Source: Bacillus xiapuensis (GTDB lineage: Bacteria; Bacillota; Bacilli; Bacillales; Domibacillaceae). From it: a stretch of 64,000 nt of DNA. The notes below the pieces were generated by a model. The model searched no databases. It was not told the DNA's origin and worked only from the letters and a program-made list of their open reading frames with translations. Within the stretch, counting starts at the first letter, position 1. Each line of letters starts with the position of its first letter. The translations under genes and the position numbers were made by a program. The stretch lies in assembly GCF_002797355.1 (NCBI RefSeq), contig NZ_KZ454939.1, positions 653,828 to 717,827 on the forward strand, read 5' to 3'. Below are positions 37,344 to 46,644 of the stretch, in pieces.

Positions 37344-38240
37344 ATGGTGAATAAATTAGATTTATACAGAGTGTTTTGTATTATCGGAAAGAATAAAAGC
37401 TTCTCCAAGGCTGCTAAAGAATTATTTATGACCCAGCCGGCTGTCAGCCAAGCGATCATGCAATTAGAGAGGGAACTGGACACCCGTCTTTTTAACCGAA
37501 CACCTAAGGGGGTTTCTTTCACTAATGAAGGAAAGCTTTTGTTTGAATATGTTCATTCCGCCATTAATTTAATGGAAGCTGGGGAAAACAAGCTGTTGGA
37601 ATTTAAGAATTTAACAACGGGAGAATTAAAGATCGGAGTGGGAGACACGATTTCGAAGTATTTTCTTCTTCCTTATTTAGAAGCTTTTCGCCGAAAATAT
37701 CCAAATATAAAGCTGAGAATCGTCAATGGAACAACTGATGAGCTGATTGCGATTTTAAAGTCGGGAGAAGTAGATATCGGGTTTTGCAATTTTCCTGTAG
37801 ATGACGCGGCTCTGGAACTGCAGCCTTGTTTTGAGGTTCACGATATCTTTGTTTCCGGTGAAAAATTTAAGAAGCTATTAGAGAAGCCCGTCAGCATTGA
37901 GGAATTATTAAAATTGCCGCTCATTTTTCTTGAGCAGAAGTCTAATTCCCGTAAGTATGTAGAGGAGCATTTTTTATCGAAGGGCATTCAGATTTCCCCT
38001 GAATTTGAATTAGGCTCACATGATTTATTACTCGAATTCGCCAAAACAAACTTAGGCATTGCTTGTGTGACAAGAGAGTTTTCTAAAGATTATTTAAGAA
38101 AGGGATTGGTATATGAAGTGAAACTAATAGAGGAAATTCCCAAGCGGCATATTGGAATGTGTTATTTAAAAAGCGTCCCGCTCTCGCCGGCTTCCACAAA
38201 ATTTGTAGAACTGATCGAATCACAGCAGCTATCTTTCTAA
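37344..38240 (+). CDS. LysR-family transcriptional regulator
   Basis: A 298-aa LysR regulator. Residues 1-60 form the winged helix (FSKAAKELFMTQPAVSQAIMQLE, RLFNRTPKGVSFTNEG); residues 90-295 form the periplasmic-binding-like effector domain, beginning ELKIGVGDTISKYFLLPYL. AAGGTGATG precedes the start. The divergent promoter region shared with the CofE-like gene suggests it controls that gene and itself. The effector is unknown. Confidence 0.9.
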   Translation: MVNKLDLYRVFCIIGKNKSFSKAAKELFMTQPAVSQAIMQLERELDTRLFNRTPKGVSFTNEGKLLFEYVHSAINLMEAGENKLLEFKNLTTGELKIGVGDTISKYFLLPYLEAFRRKYPNIKLRIVNGTTDELIAILKSGEVDIGFCNFPVDDAALELQPCFEVHDIFVSGEKFKKLLEKPVSIEELLKLPLIFLEQKSNSRKYVEEHFLSKGIQISPEFELGSHDLLLEFAKTNLGIACVTREFSKDYLRKGLVYEVKLIEEIPKRHIGMCYLKSVPLSPASTKFVELIESQQLSF

Positions 38241-38558
38241 GAAGATGTTTCTAAGGGCGGCTGGAACTTAACATGCGCTTTTCGAAAGTAGAGAGAAGAG
38301 AGGGAAGCGGCTGCGGGGAAAATGCCGGGATTCTTGACATAATAGAGGGAAGTGGAGATTAAAACGAGGAGCCAATGAACGCGCCCGCTGCGGTGAACAA
38401 GCGCATAGAATTAAGGCGGAGAGGTTGCATTTAAGCTGCTGTTAGACTCCTCTTCAAGAATGGAGTGAAGAATCAACAGAGAGTTGAAAGCAACCGCAGC
38501 TGCTTAAAGGTTCATTGTATTCAGGAAGCCATGTGCCAGTAATTTTGAAAAAAAAGAG
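38241..38558. other. Gap with dispersed repeat
   Basis: No gene. At about 38425-38515 lies a repeat: CTCCTCTTCAAGAATGGAG and the GCAACCGCAGCTGC end. The same core occurs at 55325-55350 (ACTCCCCTTCAAGAATGGAG). GC-rich compared with its surroundings. Confidence 0.6.
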
Positions 38559-38587
38559 TTGACATTACAGGGCATTTACCCTATACT
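38559..38587 (+). promoter_or_regulatory. Promoter of tRNA-Gly
   Basis: TTGACA (38559-38564), 17-bp spacer, TATACT (38582-38587): a near-consensus sigma-A promoter, 43 bp before the tRNA. Confidence 0.88.
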
Positions 38588-38630
38588 ATTAATTGTTCTG
38601 TTGAAAGATATATAAATAGAAAGATTGTTT

Positions 38631-38704
38631 GCGGGTGTAGTTTAATGGTAAAACCTCAGCCTTCCAAGCTGATGTCGTGGGTTCGATTCCCATCACCCGC
38701 TCCA
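38631..38704 (+). tRNA. tRNA-Gly (TCC)
   Basis: Acceptor GCGGGTG/CACCCGC, anticodon loop CTTCCAA (TCC), encoded CCA. It is a single-gene unit; a tRNA-Gly also stands before queG (yhbA) in B. subtilis. Confidence 0.96.
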
Positions 38705-38718
38705 TACATAATGCTGAT

Positions 38719-38762
38719 AACGCAATGTTTTATTCCTGGATGGATAAAATGTTGCGTTTTTT
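38719..38762 (+). terminator. Terminator after tRNA-Gly
   Basis: AACGCAATGTTTTAT pairs almost fully with ATAAAATGTTGCGTT and is followed by T6. Confidence 0.85.
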
Positions 38763-38815
38763 ATTATGGTATGGAATAATGCCTAAACGATGAACCGTTC
38801 TCTGAAAGGAGAAAA

Positions 38816-39952
38816 ATGATGGATTATGATGCGTTAAAGCAAGAGATCATAGAGTACAGCCGGACAATCGGTATAGATAAAATCGGTTTCGCTTCCGCTG
38901 CGCCTTTTACAGAATTGAAAAATCGGCTGATTCGCCAGCAGGAGCTTGGGTTTGCGTCGGGTTTTGAAGAAAAGGATATCGAAAAGCGTGTTGATCCCGC
39001 TAAAATATTTGAACAGCCGCGCTCGATTATTGCGATTGCCTTAGCGTATCCTTCGAAAATGGAGGAAGGAATAAGGGGAAAACGCGGCGAACGAAGGGGG
39101 ATTTTCTGCCGGGCCTCCTGGGGGGAAGATTATCACGTCATCCTTAGAGACCGATTAAGCAAGCTGGAGGAGTTTATTTCTTCCAGGGTGCCCGAAGCCC
39201 GCTTTCGTTCCATGGTGGATACAGGAGAGCTCTCGGACCGTGCGGTAGCTGAACGGGCGGGGATCGGCTGGAGCGGAAAAAACTGTTCAATTATTACGCC
39301 TGAGTTCGGCTCTTATGTCTATCTGGGTGAAATGATTACGAACTTGCCGTTTGCCCCTGATCAGCCGATAGAAGATCAGTGCGGCACATGCACGAAATGC
39401 TTGGATGCTTGTCCAACGGGGGCACTCGTTCAAGGAGGACAGCTGAATGCCCAGCGCTGTATCGCTTTTTTGACGCAAACGAAGGATTTTCTGCCAGAGG
39501 AGTTTCGCAGCAAGCTGGGAAACCGCTTATACGGGTGTGATACGTGCCAGACGGTATGCCCGAAGAATAAAGGAGTGGATGTTCACATTCATTCCGAGAT
39601 GGAGCCGTCGCCAGAGGAAGTGAAACCTTTGCTCGAGCCGCTCTTGACCATCAGCAATAAAGAATTTAAGCAAAGATTCGGTGAAATGTCGGGTTCCTGG
39701 AGAGGAAAGAAGCCGATTCAGCGGAATGCGATCATTGCTTTGGCTCATTTCAAAGAAGCTTCTGCCGTGCCTGCCTTGACGCAAGTGCTAAATGAGGATG
39801 TTCGTCCAGTGATAAGAGGAACGGCCGCATGGGCGTTAGGAAAAATCGGCGGATCCTCTGCGAAAGCGGCCCTCATACGGGCGAAAGAAAAAGAAAAGGA
39901 TCAAGAGGTCATCCGGGAAATTGAAGCTGCACTGGATTTTTTCTCGCAATAA
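38816..39952 (+). CDS. queG: Epoxyqueuosine reductase QueG
   Basis: A 378-aa cobalamin-dependent reductase performing the last step of queuosine synthesis on tRNA. The N-terminal domain has the catalytic region MVDTGELSDRAVAERAGIGW (the Asp and surrounding motif of QueG). Two 4Fe-4S cluster motifs follow: CGTCTKCLDACPTGAL and CDTCQTVCPKN. Residues 290-375 are a HEAT-like repeat domain, typical of the longer form. AAGGAG precedes two adjacent ATGs (38816 and 38819); the second has better spacing. It is first of the queG-yhbB-trmL run collinear with B. subtilis yhbA-yhbB-cspR. Confidence 0.94.
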   Translation: MMDYDALKQEIIEYSRTIGIDKIGFASAAPFTELKNRLIRQQELGFASGFEEKDIEKRVDPAKIFEQPRSIIAIALAYPSKMEEGIRGKRGERRGIFCRASWGEDYHVILRDRLSKLEEFISSRVPEARFRSMVDTGELSDRAVAERAGIGWSGKNCSIITPEFGSYVYLGEMITNLPFAPDQPIEDQCGTCTKCLDACPTGALVQGGQLNAQRCIAFLTQTKDFLPEEFRSKLGNRLYGCDTCQTVCPKNKGVDVHIHSEMEPSPEEVKPLLEPLLTISNKEFKQRFGEMSGSWRGKKPIQRNAIIALAHFKEASAVPALTQVLNEDVRPVIRGTAAWALGKIGGSSAKAALIRAKEKEKDQEVIREIEAALDFFSQ

Positions 39953-40078
39953 TCAGCCATTCTTCCTCCCGGTTTTGCATAGGCTTATATTAGGCTATAC
40001 GAAATGGCTCACAAGGGGAGGCCGGCTCATCGCTTGCGCCAATCCTTCGCATTTGAGAGGCCAAGGGAGGGCTTGTTT

Positions 40079-40939
40079 GTGCATGAAGAACTTCAAAAAG
40101 GATTAGAGCTGCGCATCAAGCAGCTGCTGTCGGATAAAGCGATTTGTCATGAGGAGAAATTCAACAGAAAGAAACAGCTAGCAGAAATGAGAAAAAGCAA
40201 GATTGTTAAAGTGAAAGCCCTAGGGAAAATTCTCTTTGAAAGAGAGGATAAGCTGTATTACAAAGTTCATTTGAAATATTTAATCAAGCAGGGAGATTCT
40301 CTCTATCTGGAAGAAGAAATTGAAAATCGGGTGGCCGCTCTGTATAAGAACAAGATCGTAGACGATCAGGAGGAACGGATCGTAGCAGATTCACCTCCGC
40401 TCGATAAGCTTTTGGAAGAGGGCGATCAGGATGACGGGAGAGCGGTTTTTCAATATGACCGTTTGCAGGCGGTCCAATATGCTGAGCGCTGGTGGAATAG
40501 CTATAATCCCGCTTATCCTAAGTTTGCCGTTGACTGCACTAATTACATTTCTCAATGCTTGCATGCGGGAGGTGCGCCAATGAGGGGGTACCCGAACAGA
40601 AGCAAGGGATGGTGGCTGCGGCATAAGAATTGGAGCTACAGCTGGTCTGTTGCCCATGCTCTGCGCTGGTTTTTGCCCTCCTCCTCCTCCGGTCTGCGGG
40701 CCGAGGAAGCAGAAAGCCCGCAGCAGCTGGAGCAAGGGGATGTCATTTGCTATGATTTCCAAGGAAACGGCCGCTTTGATCATAATGTGATTGTGACCGC
40801 GAAGGATGCTCAGGGCATGCCGCTTGTGAATGCCCATACGTCCAACAGCCGCATGCGCTATTGGAGCTACGAGGATTCCACTGCTTATACCGATAATATT
40901 CAATATAAATTTTTTAAGATCAAAGATGATTTTTCCTAA
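40079..40939 (+). CDS. yhbB: Putative amidase-domain protein (YhbB-like)
   Basis: A 286-aa protein with a C-terminal amidase_6 domain (about 145-286), a cysteine-peptidase-like fold. [16 protein letters not shown] holds the probable catalytic Cys, and FDHNVIVT the His. The N-terminal 140 residues are helical and charged. GTG 40079 is chosen since GGGAGGG lies 8 bases upstream; the frame extends further up without a ribosome site. No signal peptide is visible. Position between queG and trmL matches B. subtilis yhbB. Confidence 0.82.
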   Translation: MHEELQKGLELRIKQLLSDKAICHEEKFNRKKQLAEMRKSKIVKVKALGKILFEREDKLYYKVHLKYLIKQGDSLYLEEEIENRVAALYKNKIVDDQEERIVADSPPLDKLLEEGDQDDGRAVFQYDRLQAVQYAERWWNSYNPAYPKFAVDCTNYISQCLHAGGAPMRGYPNRSKGWWLRHKNWSYSWSVAHALRWFLPSSSSGLRAEEAESPQQLEQGDVICYDFQGNGRFDHNVIVTAKDAQGMPLVNAHTSNSRMRYWSYEDSTAYTDNIQYKFFKIKDDFS

Positions 40940-41000
40940 CGATTCACAAATGGTGGTATAATAAAATATTGGTTACAGTTTATATATGAGGTGAAGAAAT

Positions 41001-41474
41001 TTGTCTATTAATGTAGTGCTATACCAACCAGAAATTCCCGCTAATACCGGGAATATTGCGAGAACTTGTGCGGCTACAGATACCACGCTTCATTTAATTC
41101 GCCCGCTTGGTTTTTCCACAGATGATAAAATGCTGCGGCGGGCAGGATTGGATTATTGGGAGTTTGTGAACGTAGTTTATTATGATTCGCTGGATGAGTT
41201 TTTCGAAAAAAATGCCCAAGCTGAATGCTATTATATCACGAAGTTCGGGGAAAACTATTATGCTGACTTTGACTTTAGCCAGCCGGAGAAGGACTACTTC
41301 TTTGTGTTCGGAAAAGAAACGACCGGGCTGCCTAAGGATCTGCTTGCTGCCAATAAAGAGCGCTGCTTGCGCATTCCAATGAATGACAAAGTGCGGGCTT
41401 TAAACCTATCCAATACGGCGGCAATCTTAGTATACGAAGCGCTGCGCCAGCAGCAGTTTCTGCATTTAAAATAA
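41001..41474 (+). CDS. trmL: tRNA (cytidine(34)-2'-O)-methyltransferase TrmL
   Basis: A 157-aa SPOUT-class methyltransferase that 2'-O-methylates wobble base 34 of tRNA-Leu. Motifs: PEIPANTGNIARTC (motif 1), FVFGKETTGLPKDLL (motif 2) and RIPMNDKVRALNLSNTAAIL (motif 3 with the trefoil knot). TTG 41001 is the start after GAGGTGA. A strong terminator follows at 41481. Formerly cspR in B. subtilis. Confidence 0.95.
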   Translation: MSINVVLYQPEIPANTGNIARTCAATDTTLHLIRPLGFSTDDKMLRRAGLDYWEFVNVVYYDSLDEFFEKNAQAECYYITKFGENYYADFDFSQPEKDYFFVFGKETTGLPKDLLAANKERCLRIPMNDKVRALNLSNTAAILVYEALRQQQFLHLK

Positions 41475-41480
41475 GAAAAA

Positions 41481-41516
41481 AAGCACTGCAGGCTGCCCGC
41501 AGTGCTTTTTTTCTTA
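41481..41516 (+). terminator. Terminator after trmL
   Basis: AAGCACTGC pairs with GCAGTGCTT, then T7; A run on the other side makes it usable by the minus-strand small gene too. Confidence 0.9.
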
Positions 41517-41603
41517 TTTTACACCCGGCTTGTCGTCATATCCAGCGGTGAAAATCGCGCTTAAGAAGGCAATAATGACGCCAAGAATCAGAAGAAACCG
41601 CAT
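41514..41603 (-). CDS. Small membrane protein, 29 aa
   Basis: Minus-strand ATG at 41603 follows AAAGGGG. The product is one hydrophobic helix with a short acidic tail: MRFLLILGVIIAFLSAIF then TAGYDDKPGVK. Start, ribosome site, composition and shared terminator all fit a real small protein. Function unknown; it stands before prkA on the opposite strand. Confidence 0.68.
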   Translation of the reverse strand: MRFLLILGVIIAFLSAIFTAGYDDKPGVK

Positions 41604-41791
41604 GTTATGTAACCCCTTTCTAAAAGTAATTCACTTCCAGTATCTTCATTATAGCTTAAACTTCTGCTGATTGAAATGGATTCTTTCCTCCTCTGGACCA
41701 TACTGCACTCGGTGTTTCCTTAGCATGTTCCAGCTGGTGCGGGCATAAGCTTTATTAATCGTTCTCTAATTACACTAAGCGGGGGGTCCAT

Positions 41792-43687
41792 ATGGATATT
41801 TTAAAAAAGATTGAACAATACAGAGAAGAAGAAGAGATGTTAAAGTGGGAAGGCACTTTTGAAGAATATTTAGAAATCGTGAAAGAAAAGCCCTGGGTGG
41901 CACAATCGGCTCATTCCAGAGTATACCATATGATTAACGATCAAGGTGTAGAAGAAGAGAATGATTTGAAAAGATACCGTTTTTTCAGCGATGAATTGTA
42001 TGGATTAGAAGAGGCGCTTGAACGCCTTGTTGAGGAATATTTTCATCCAGCGGCTAAAAGACTGGATGTACGCAAACGAATTTTGCTGCTGATGGGGCCG
42101 GTTAGCGGCGGGAAATCCACTTTAGTTGCGAAGCTTAAGAAAGGCATGGAAGCTTATTCCCGAACGGACAGAGGAGCTGTGTATGCTATTAAAGGCTGTC
42201 CGATGCATGAGGATCCGCTGCACTTGATCCCGCGTCATTTAAGGGATGATTTCTATGAAGAATACGGCATTCGGATCGAAGGAAGTCTATCGCCGCTGAA
42301 TGCGATGCGATTGCAGGAGGAATATGCGGGAAGAATTGAAGATGTGCTGGTAGAGAGAATTTTCTTCTCTGAAGATAAGCGTGTCGGCATTGGCACATTC
42401 AGCCCATCCGATCCGAAATCACAGGATATTGCCGATTTAACCGGAAGCATTGATTTCTCCACGATTGCTGAGTATGGTTCGGAGTCGGATCCGAGAGCCT
42501 ATCGTTTCGATGGGGAATTGAATAAAGCGAACCGCGGAATTATGGAATTCCAGGAAATGCTGAAGTGCGATGAGAAGTTTTTATGGCACCTGCTGTCGCT
42601 CACGCAAGAAGGAAACTTCAAAGCCGGCCGTTTTGCGCTCATTTCAGCGGACGAAATGATTGTCGCTCATACCAATGAAACGGAATACCGCTCGTTTATT
42701 GCCAATAAAAAGAATGAAGCCCTTCATTCCCGGATTATTGTCATGCCTGTCCCTTACAATCTCAAACTCTCTCAAGAAGAGAAAATATACGAGAAAATGA
42801 TTCAAGAAAGTGATGTTTCCGATGTTCATATCGCACCCCATACGTTAAAGGTAGCCGCTATGTTTACCATTCTGACAAGGCTGAAAGAGCCTAAACGAGG
42901 GGATATAGATTTACTGAAAAAGATGCGTCTGTATGATGGAGAAACCGTTGAAGGTTATAATACTTCGGATGTGGAGCAGCTGAAGAAGGAACATCAGGAT
43001 GAAGGAATGAGCGGAATTGATCCGCGCTATGTTATTAACCGCATTTCATCTGCGATCATTCGCAAAGAGGTAGCGTCTATCAATGCGCTGGATGTGCTTC
43101 GTTCCTTGAAAGAAGGATTGGATCAGCACCCGTCGATTACGAATGAACGGCGTGAGAAATACCTGAACTTTATTTCCATTGCCCGCAAAGAATACGATGA
43201 CATCGCTAAAAAGGAAGTGCAGAAGGCATTTGTGTATTCTTATGAAGAGTCCGCCAAGACGCTGATGGATAACTATTTAGATAATGTGGAAGCTTTTTGC
43301 AATAAGACGAAACTGCATGACCCATTAACCGGGGAAGAGATCAGCCCGGATGAAAAATTGATGAGATCCATTGAAGAGCAGATCGGCGTTTCAGAGAATG
43401 CCAAAAAAGCGTTCCGGGAAGAGATATTGATTCGGATCTCGGCCTATGCCAGAAAAGGTAAGCGCTTTGATTACCACTCCCATGATCGCCTCCGGGAAGC
43501 GATCCAGAAGAAGTTGTTTGCGGACTTAAAAGACATTGTAAAGATCACCACCTCCACGAAAACTCCGGATGAACAGCAGTTGAAAAAAATCAATGAAGTG
43601 GTTGCCCGTTTAATTGATGATCACGGGTATAATTCCGTATCTGCAAATGAATTATTGCGCTATGTCGGCAGCCTGCTCAATAGGTAG
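41792..43687 (+). CDS. prkA: Serine protein kinase PrkA
   Basis: A 631-aa AAA+ ATPase/kinase. Walker A GPVSGGKST starts at residue 103, and the Walker B-like IDFSTIAEYG region and ALISADEMIVAHTNE follow. The C-terminal kinase-like domain (about 390-631) contains ALDVLRSLKEGLDQHPSI and ends ANELLRYVGSLL. PrkA acts in sporulation and stationary phase, together with YhbH and SpoVR. yhbH is the next plus-strand gene, and spoVR lies 13 kb away. It was named a kinase, but AAA+ protease-like activity has also been reported for the family. Confidence 0.95.
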   Translation: MDILKKIEQYREEEEMLKWEGTFEEYLEIVKEKPWVAQSAHSRVYHMINDQGVEEENDLKRYRFFSDELYGLEEALERLVEEYFHPAAKRLDVRKRILLLMGPVSGGKSTLVAKLKKGMEAYSRTDRGAVYAIKGCPMHEDPLHLIPRHLRDDFYEEYGIRIEGSLSPLNAMRLQEEYAGRIEDVLVERIFFSEDKRVGIGTFSPSDPKSQDIADLTGSIDFSTIAEYGSESDPRAYRFDGELNKANRGIMEFQEMLKCDEKFLWHLLSLTQEGNFKAGRFALISADEMIVAHTNETEYRSFIANKKNEALHSRIIVMPVPYNLKLSQEEKIYEKMIQESDVSDVHIAPHTLKVAAMFTILTRLKEPKRGDIDLLKKMRLYDGETVEGYNTSDVEQLKKEHQDEGMSGIDPRYVINRISSAIIRKEVASINALDVLRSLKEGLDQHPSITNERREKYLNFISIARKEYDDIAKKEVQKAFVYSYEESAKTLMDNYLDNVEAFCNKTKLHDPLTGEEISPDEKLMRSIEEQIGVSENAKKAFREEILIRISAYARKGKRFDYHSHDRLREAIQKKLFADLKDIVKITTSTKTPDEQQLKKINEVVARLIDDHGYNSVSANELLRYVGSLLNR

Positions 43688-43696
43688 AAAAAGAAA

Positions 43697-43730
43697 AAGG
43701 CAGCTGTTAAAGGCCGCCTTCTTTTTTTTC
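43697..43730 (+). terminator. Terminator after prkA
   Basis: AAGGCaGC pairs with GCcGCCTT followed by CT8. It overlaps the end of the minus-strand gene. Confidence 0.75.
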
Positions 43731-43916
43731 TTTTGTATTTACGTCATGGAGAAAAGCTTGGTCTTTGAACTGTATGGGGTCTGGCTGGCGATGATCGGCT
43801 TTCAATTCTTGATTGGTTCGCTGCTTTTCCATTTGCTTGCCAAGCAGCTCCATTTCCTCCCAGTTTGCAGCCATTGAACTGTTAGCAGCTTGTCGCTTCT
43901 TTTCTTCGTTAGCCAT
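43707..43916 (-). CDS. Small charged protein, 69 aa
   Basis: Minus-strand ATG 43916 follows AAGGGTGA. The protein is highly charged and probably disordered or helical: MANEEKKRQAANSSMAANWE, then LGKQMEKQRTNQELKADH. Polar small proteins of this kind are common in sporulating Bacillaceae. It is inserted between prkA and yhbH on the opposite strand. Function unknown. Confidence 0.6.
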   Translation of the reverse strand: MANEEKKRQAANSSMAANWEEMELLGKQMEKQRTNQELKADHRQPDPIQFKDQAFLHDVNTKEKKEGGL

Positions 43917-43995
43917 AAGGAATCACCCTTTTTTCTTATGTATACCCTGCTGTTAAAGGAGAAAACATCTATAGCCAAAATGGAAAGGGAGAATC

Positions 43996-45138
43996 ATGAT
44001 GAGCGAAAATTATCATATTGCCCGAGAAAACTGGTCTCTCCATCGCAAAGGATACGATGATCAGCAGCGGCATAAAGAAAAAGTGCAGGAGGCCATTCAG
44101 AAAAACCTCCCTGATTTAGTAACAGAAGAGAATATCATTTTGTCGAACGGCGGGGAGATTGTGAAAATTCCGATCCGCTCGCTCGATGAATATAAAATCC
44201 GTTATAACTATGATAAGAATAAGCATGTCGGACAAGGAGACGGAGATAGTCAAGTCGGAGACGTGATCGCCAGGGACGGCAGCCGTTCTTCCGGTCCCGG
44301 CCAAGGAAGAAGTGCAGGAGATCAGGCGGGAGAGGATTATTACGAAGCGGAAGTTACATTCATGGAATTGGAGAAAGCCTTCTTTAATGAACTGGCTCTG
44401 CCGAATCTGAAGCAGAAAGAGGCGGCGGACTTCAAAGTGGAGGATATTGAATTTAATGATATCCGCAAAACGGGGCTGATGGGCAATATTGATAAAAAGA
44501 AAACATTGATGACCGCTTTTAAAAGAAATGCGCTAACCGGAACACCTGCTTTTCACCCGATTCTTCCGGAGGATTTGAAATTCCGGACATGGAATGAAAT
44601 TGAAAAGCCGCACTCTAAGGCGGTCGTGTTAGCGATGATGGATACGAGCGGATCGATGGGCATTTGGGAAAAGTATATGGCCCGAAGCTTTTTCTTTTGG
44701 ATGGTGAGGTTTCTGCGCACGAAGTATGAGACGGTTGACATTGAATTCATCGCGCATCATACTGAAGCAAAGGTGGTGGATGAAGAGCATTTCTTCACAA
44801 AAGGAGAAAGCGGGGGAACGATTTGTTCGTCAGCTTATCGCAAAGCGCTTGAATTAATTGATGAACATTATCCGCCGAGCCGTTATAATATTTACCCGTT
44901 TCACTTCTCGGACGGCGACAATTTATCCTCAGATAACCCCCGGTGTCTTACTCTTGTGAAAGAGCTGATGAAACGGTCCAATATGTTCGGCTACGGCGAG
45001 GTAAATCAATATAATCGCAACAGCACATTAATGACGGCATATAAAAACATTCAGGACGAAAAGTTTCGCTATTATATTCTAAAACAAAAATCGGACGTGT
45101 TTTACGCAATGAAGACCTTCTTTTCGAAGGATGAATGA
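43996..45138 (+). CDS. yhbH: YhbH, sporulation protein (UPF0229)
   Basis: A 380-aa protein of the UPF0229 family, which forms a conserved set with PrkA and SpoVR. The N-terminal half is charged with a Gly/Ser/Asp-rich linker near residue 90-105. The C-terminal half is a von Willebrand A-like domain with a MIDAS-type motif MDTSGSMG (about 215) and [14 protein letters not shown] near 300. GGGAG precedes ATG 43996 (ATG 43999 also possible). B. subtilis yhbH is required for normal sporulation. Confidence 0.93.
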   Translation: MMSENYHIARENWSLHRKGYDDQQRHKEKVQEAIQKNLPDLVTEENIILSNGGEIVKIPIRSLDEYKIRYNYDKNKHVGQGDGDSQVGDVIARDGSRSSGPGQGRSAGDQAGEDYYEAEVTFMELEKAFFNELALPNLKQKEAADFKVEDIEFNDIRKTGLMGNIDKKKTLMTAFKRNALTGTPAFHPILPEDLKFRTWNEIEKPHSKAVVLAMMDTSGSMGIWEKYMARSFFFWMVRFLRTKYETVDIEFIAHHTEAKVVDEEHFFTKGESGGTICSSAYRKALELIDEHYPPSRYNIYPFHFSDGDNLSSDNPRCLTLVKELMKRSNMFGYGEVNQYNRNSTLMTAYKNIQDEKFRYYILKQKSDVFYAMKTFFSKDE

Positions 45139-45310
45139 AGCGGAAGAAGCGAACGTTAGCCAAGATACGGCTCTAGATAACTCCATAAGTGAAAGTGCGT
45201 GTCTTTTGGACGCAGAGAAAGCAGCTGCAGAAAGCATCTTTCTAATGATAGCTGATAGTTTGGAGGAGCCGTCTCTTGCGGCGGTTAAGAGGGAAGTAAG
45301 GAGAGGTTAA
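45131..45310 (+). CDS. Possible small acidic protein, 59 aa
   Basis: An open frame overlaps the end of yhbH by 8 bp and reads [18 protein letters not shown] and [20 protein letters not shown]. It is acidic and alanine-rich like many small spore-related proteins, but its only ribosome site (GAAGG) touches the start. It may be a chance frame. Confidence 0.25.
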   Translation: MNEAEEANVSQDTALDNSISESACLLDAEKAAAESIFLMIADSLEEPSLAAVKREVRRG

Positions 45311-45311
45311 T

Positions 45312-46016
45312 ATGATAGATGTATACCCTGCTCAATCCAGATATTCAGCTGATCGCGGGTGGCTGAGAAGCAACTTCAGTTTCTCATTCGCAGATTATTA
45401 TGATCCCAATAATATGAGCTTTGGGCCGATGCGGGTGCTGAATGATGATTGGGTTGCTCCAAAACGGGGATTTGGCATGCATCCGCATGCAGAGATGGAG
45501 ATCGTTTCAATTGTGCTGCAAGGACAGCTAGAGCATCGCGACAGCAATGGGCATACCGCTGTTACGTCTTTCGGCGGCGTGCAGCGGATGTCGGCCGGAA
45601 CAGGAATTCATCACTCGGAAATGAATCCGTCTGAGAAAGAGGAGGTCAACTTTTTGCAGCTGTGGTTTATACCAGATGAAGCAGGACTTCCCCCTTCTTA
45701 TGAAAAGACAGTATTTGATACGGAGAAAATGAAAAATCAGTTGTTGCCGATCGTCACGAAACACCCCGAAATGGAGGGCGTCGCCCATATTCATCAGAAT
45801 CTGACCATTTATGTATCCGAGTTGGATACCAAGAAAACGATCCAATTCGAACAAGCGCCAGGCCGCAGAATCTTTCTCTTTATTTTAGAAGGGGCGGTTA
45901 CGGTAAACGATGATACTTCATTAAATAAACGTGATTCTGCCCGTATTATGAATGTATCCACCCTGACGGTGAAAGCGGTGGAACCGGCAAGATTTATGCT
46001 GATCGATCTGCCATAA
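45312..46016 (+). CDS. Pirin-family protein
   Basis: A 234-aa bicupin of the pirin/YhhW family. The metal-binding set is clear in the first cupin: GFGMHPHAEMEIVSIVLQG (two His and Glu) and GTGIHHSEMNP (His). The second cupin (about 145-234) is divergent. Some members are quercetin 2,3-dioxygenases, others bind regulators; the role here is open. AGGAGAGG precedes ATG. Monocistronic. Confidence 0.92.
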   Translation: MIDVYPAQSRYSADRGWLRSNFSFSFADYYDPNNMSFGPMRVLNDDWVAPKRGFGMHPHAEMEIVSIVLQGQLEHRDSNGHTAVTSFGGVQRMSAGTGIHHSEMNPSEKEEVNFLQLWFIPDEAGLPPSYEKTVFDTEKMKNQLLPIVTKHPEMEGVAHIHQNLTIYVSELDTKKTIQFEQAPGRRIFLFILEGAVTVNDDTSLNKRDSARIMNVSTLTVKAVEPARFMLIDLP

Positions 46017-46096
46017 GAAGAGGACATTTTTTGATTAACCATTCCTTCCGCAGGGAATACTAAGGGCAATTCATCCAAAGGAAGGAGTGAGCTTGA

Positions 46097-46216
46097 TTGA
46101 AGAAGAATCAGAATGAAAGCAATGAAGATCTTTCGATTGAACAAAAAGAAAAGCTGGAGCAAGGAATTGATATTGAGCCGCAGCGTGAGGAAGAGAAGCC
46201 GAATCGCATGGAATAG
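46097..46216 (+). CDS. Small acidic protein, 39 aa
   Basis: TTG 46097 follows GGAAGGAGTGA. The frame reads KKNQNESNEDLSIEQKEKL and ends EEKPNRME, a very charged, disordered-looking peptide. A strong terminator lies 50 bp downstream, which supports a real small transcription unit. Not recognised. Confidence 0.5.
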   Translation: MKKNQNESNEDLSIEQKEKLEQGIDIEPQREEEKPNRME

Positions 46217-46266
46217 ATGATCGCTATTCCTTCTAAAAGGGATTAGCTAATAAATCATTAACAGCA

Positions 46267-46312
46267 AACAGCTGGAGGAAAAAGAACTCTTTTTGCTCCA
46301 GCTGTTTTTATT
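46267..46312 (+). terminator. Strong terminator
   Basis: AAACAGCTGGAG pairs with CTCCAGCTGTTT, with an inner GAAAAAGA/TCTTTTT pairing, then T run. Confidence 0.88.
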
Positions 46313-46614
46313 CTTCTGCGTGAAAGAGACCGTAAGACGCTCTTTTATGCATGTTTAAGTGGAAGAGCGCGGTATCTGCATGCTGTGATGCTAGCCTTTC
46401 TTTTCATCAGCAGGGGATAGAAGCAAAATCACATGGTTTGAAGTCGGTGAATGCAGCAGGAAAATCCCCATCCAAGGCGGTGGGAAAGATCATTAAGCGC
46501 TGGAAAACAAAGAATTTTTTATTCTTCCGTTTGCAGAAAATGGTGCAGTCGGCCCCGTCATCAGCTCATAGTTCCGCTAGTAAGGGAATAGCACGAGCGT
46601 CAAAGCTAAAACAA
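46313..46614. other. Gap, nothing clear
   Basis: Open frames here lack ribosome sites and family features. The end of the region carries the terminator of the minus-strand permease. Confidence 0.4.
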
Positions 46615-46638
46615 AAGGGGCTTATCGGAAAGCCCCTT
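46615..46638 (-). terminator. Terminator of AzgA-type permease gene
   Basis: AAGGGGCTT pairs with AAGCCCCTT; the minus strand continues with TTTTGTTTT. Confidence 0.82.
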
Positions 46639-46644
46639 CGCTGT

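Noticed and set aside
38241-38558. Small gene in the gap before tRNA-Gly
   Set aside because: The region is explained by a dispersed repeat and has no start with a ribosome site.
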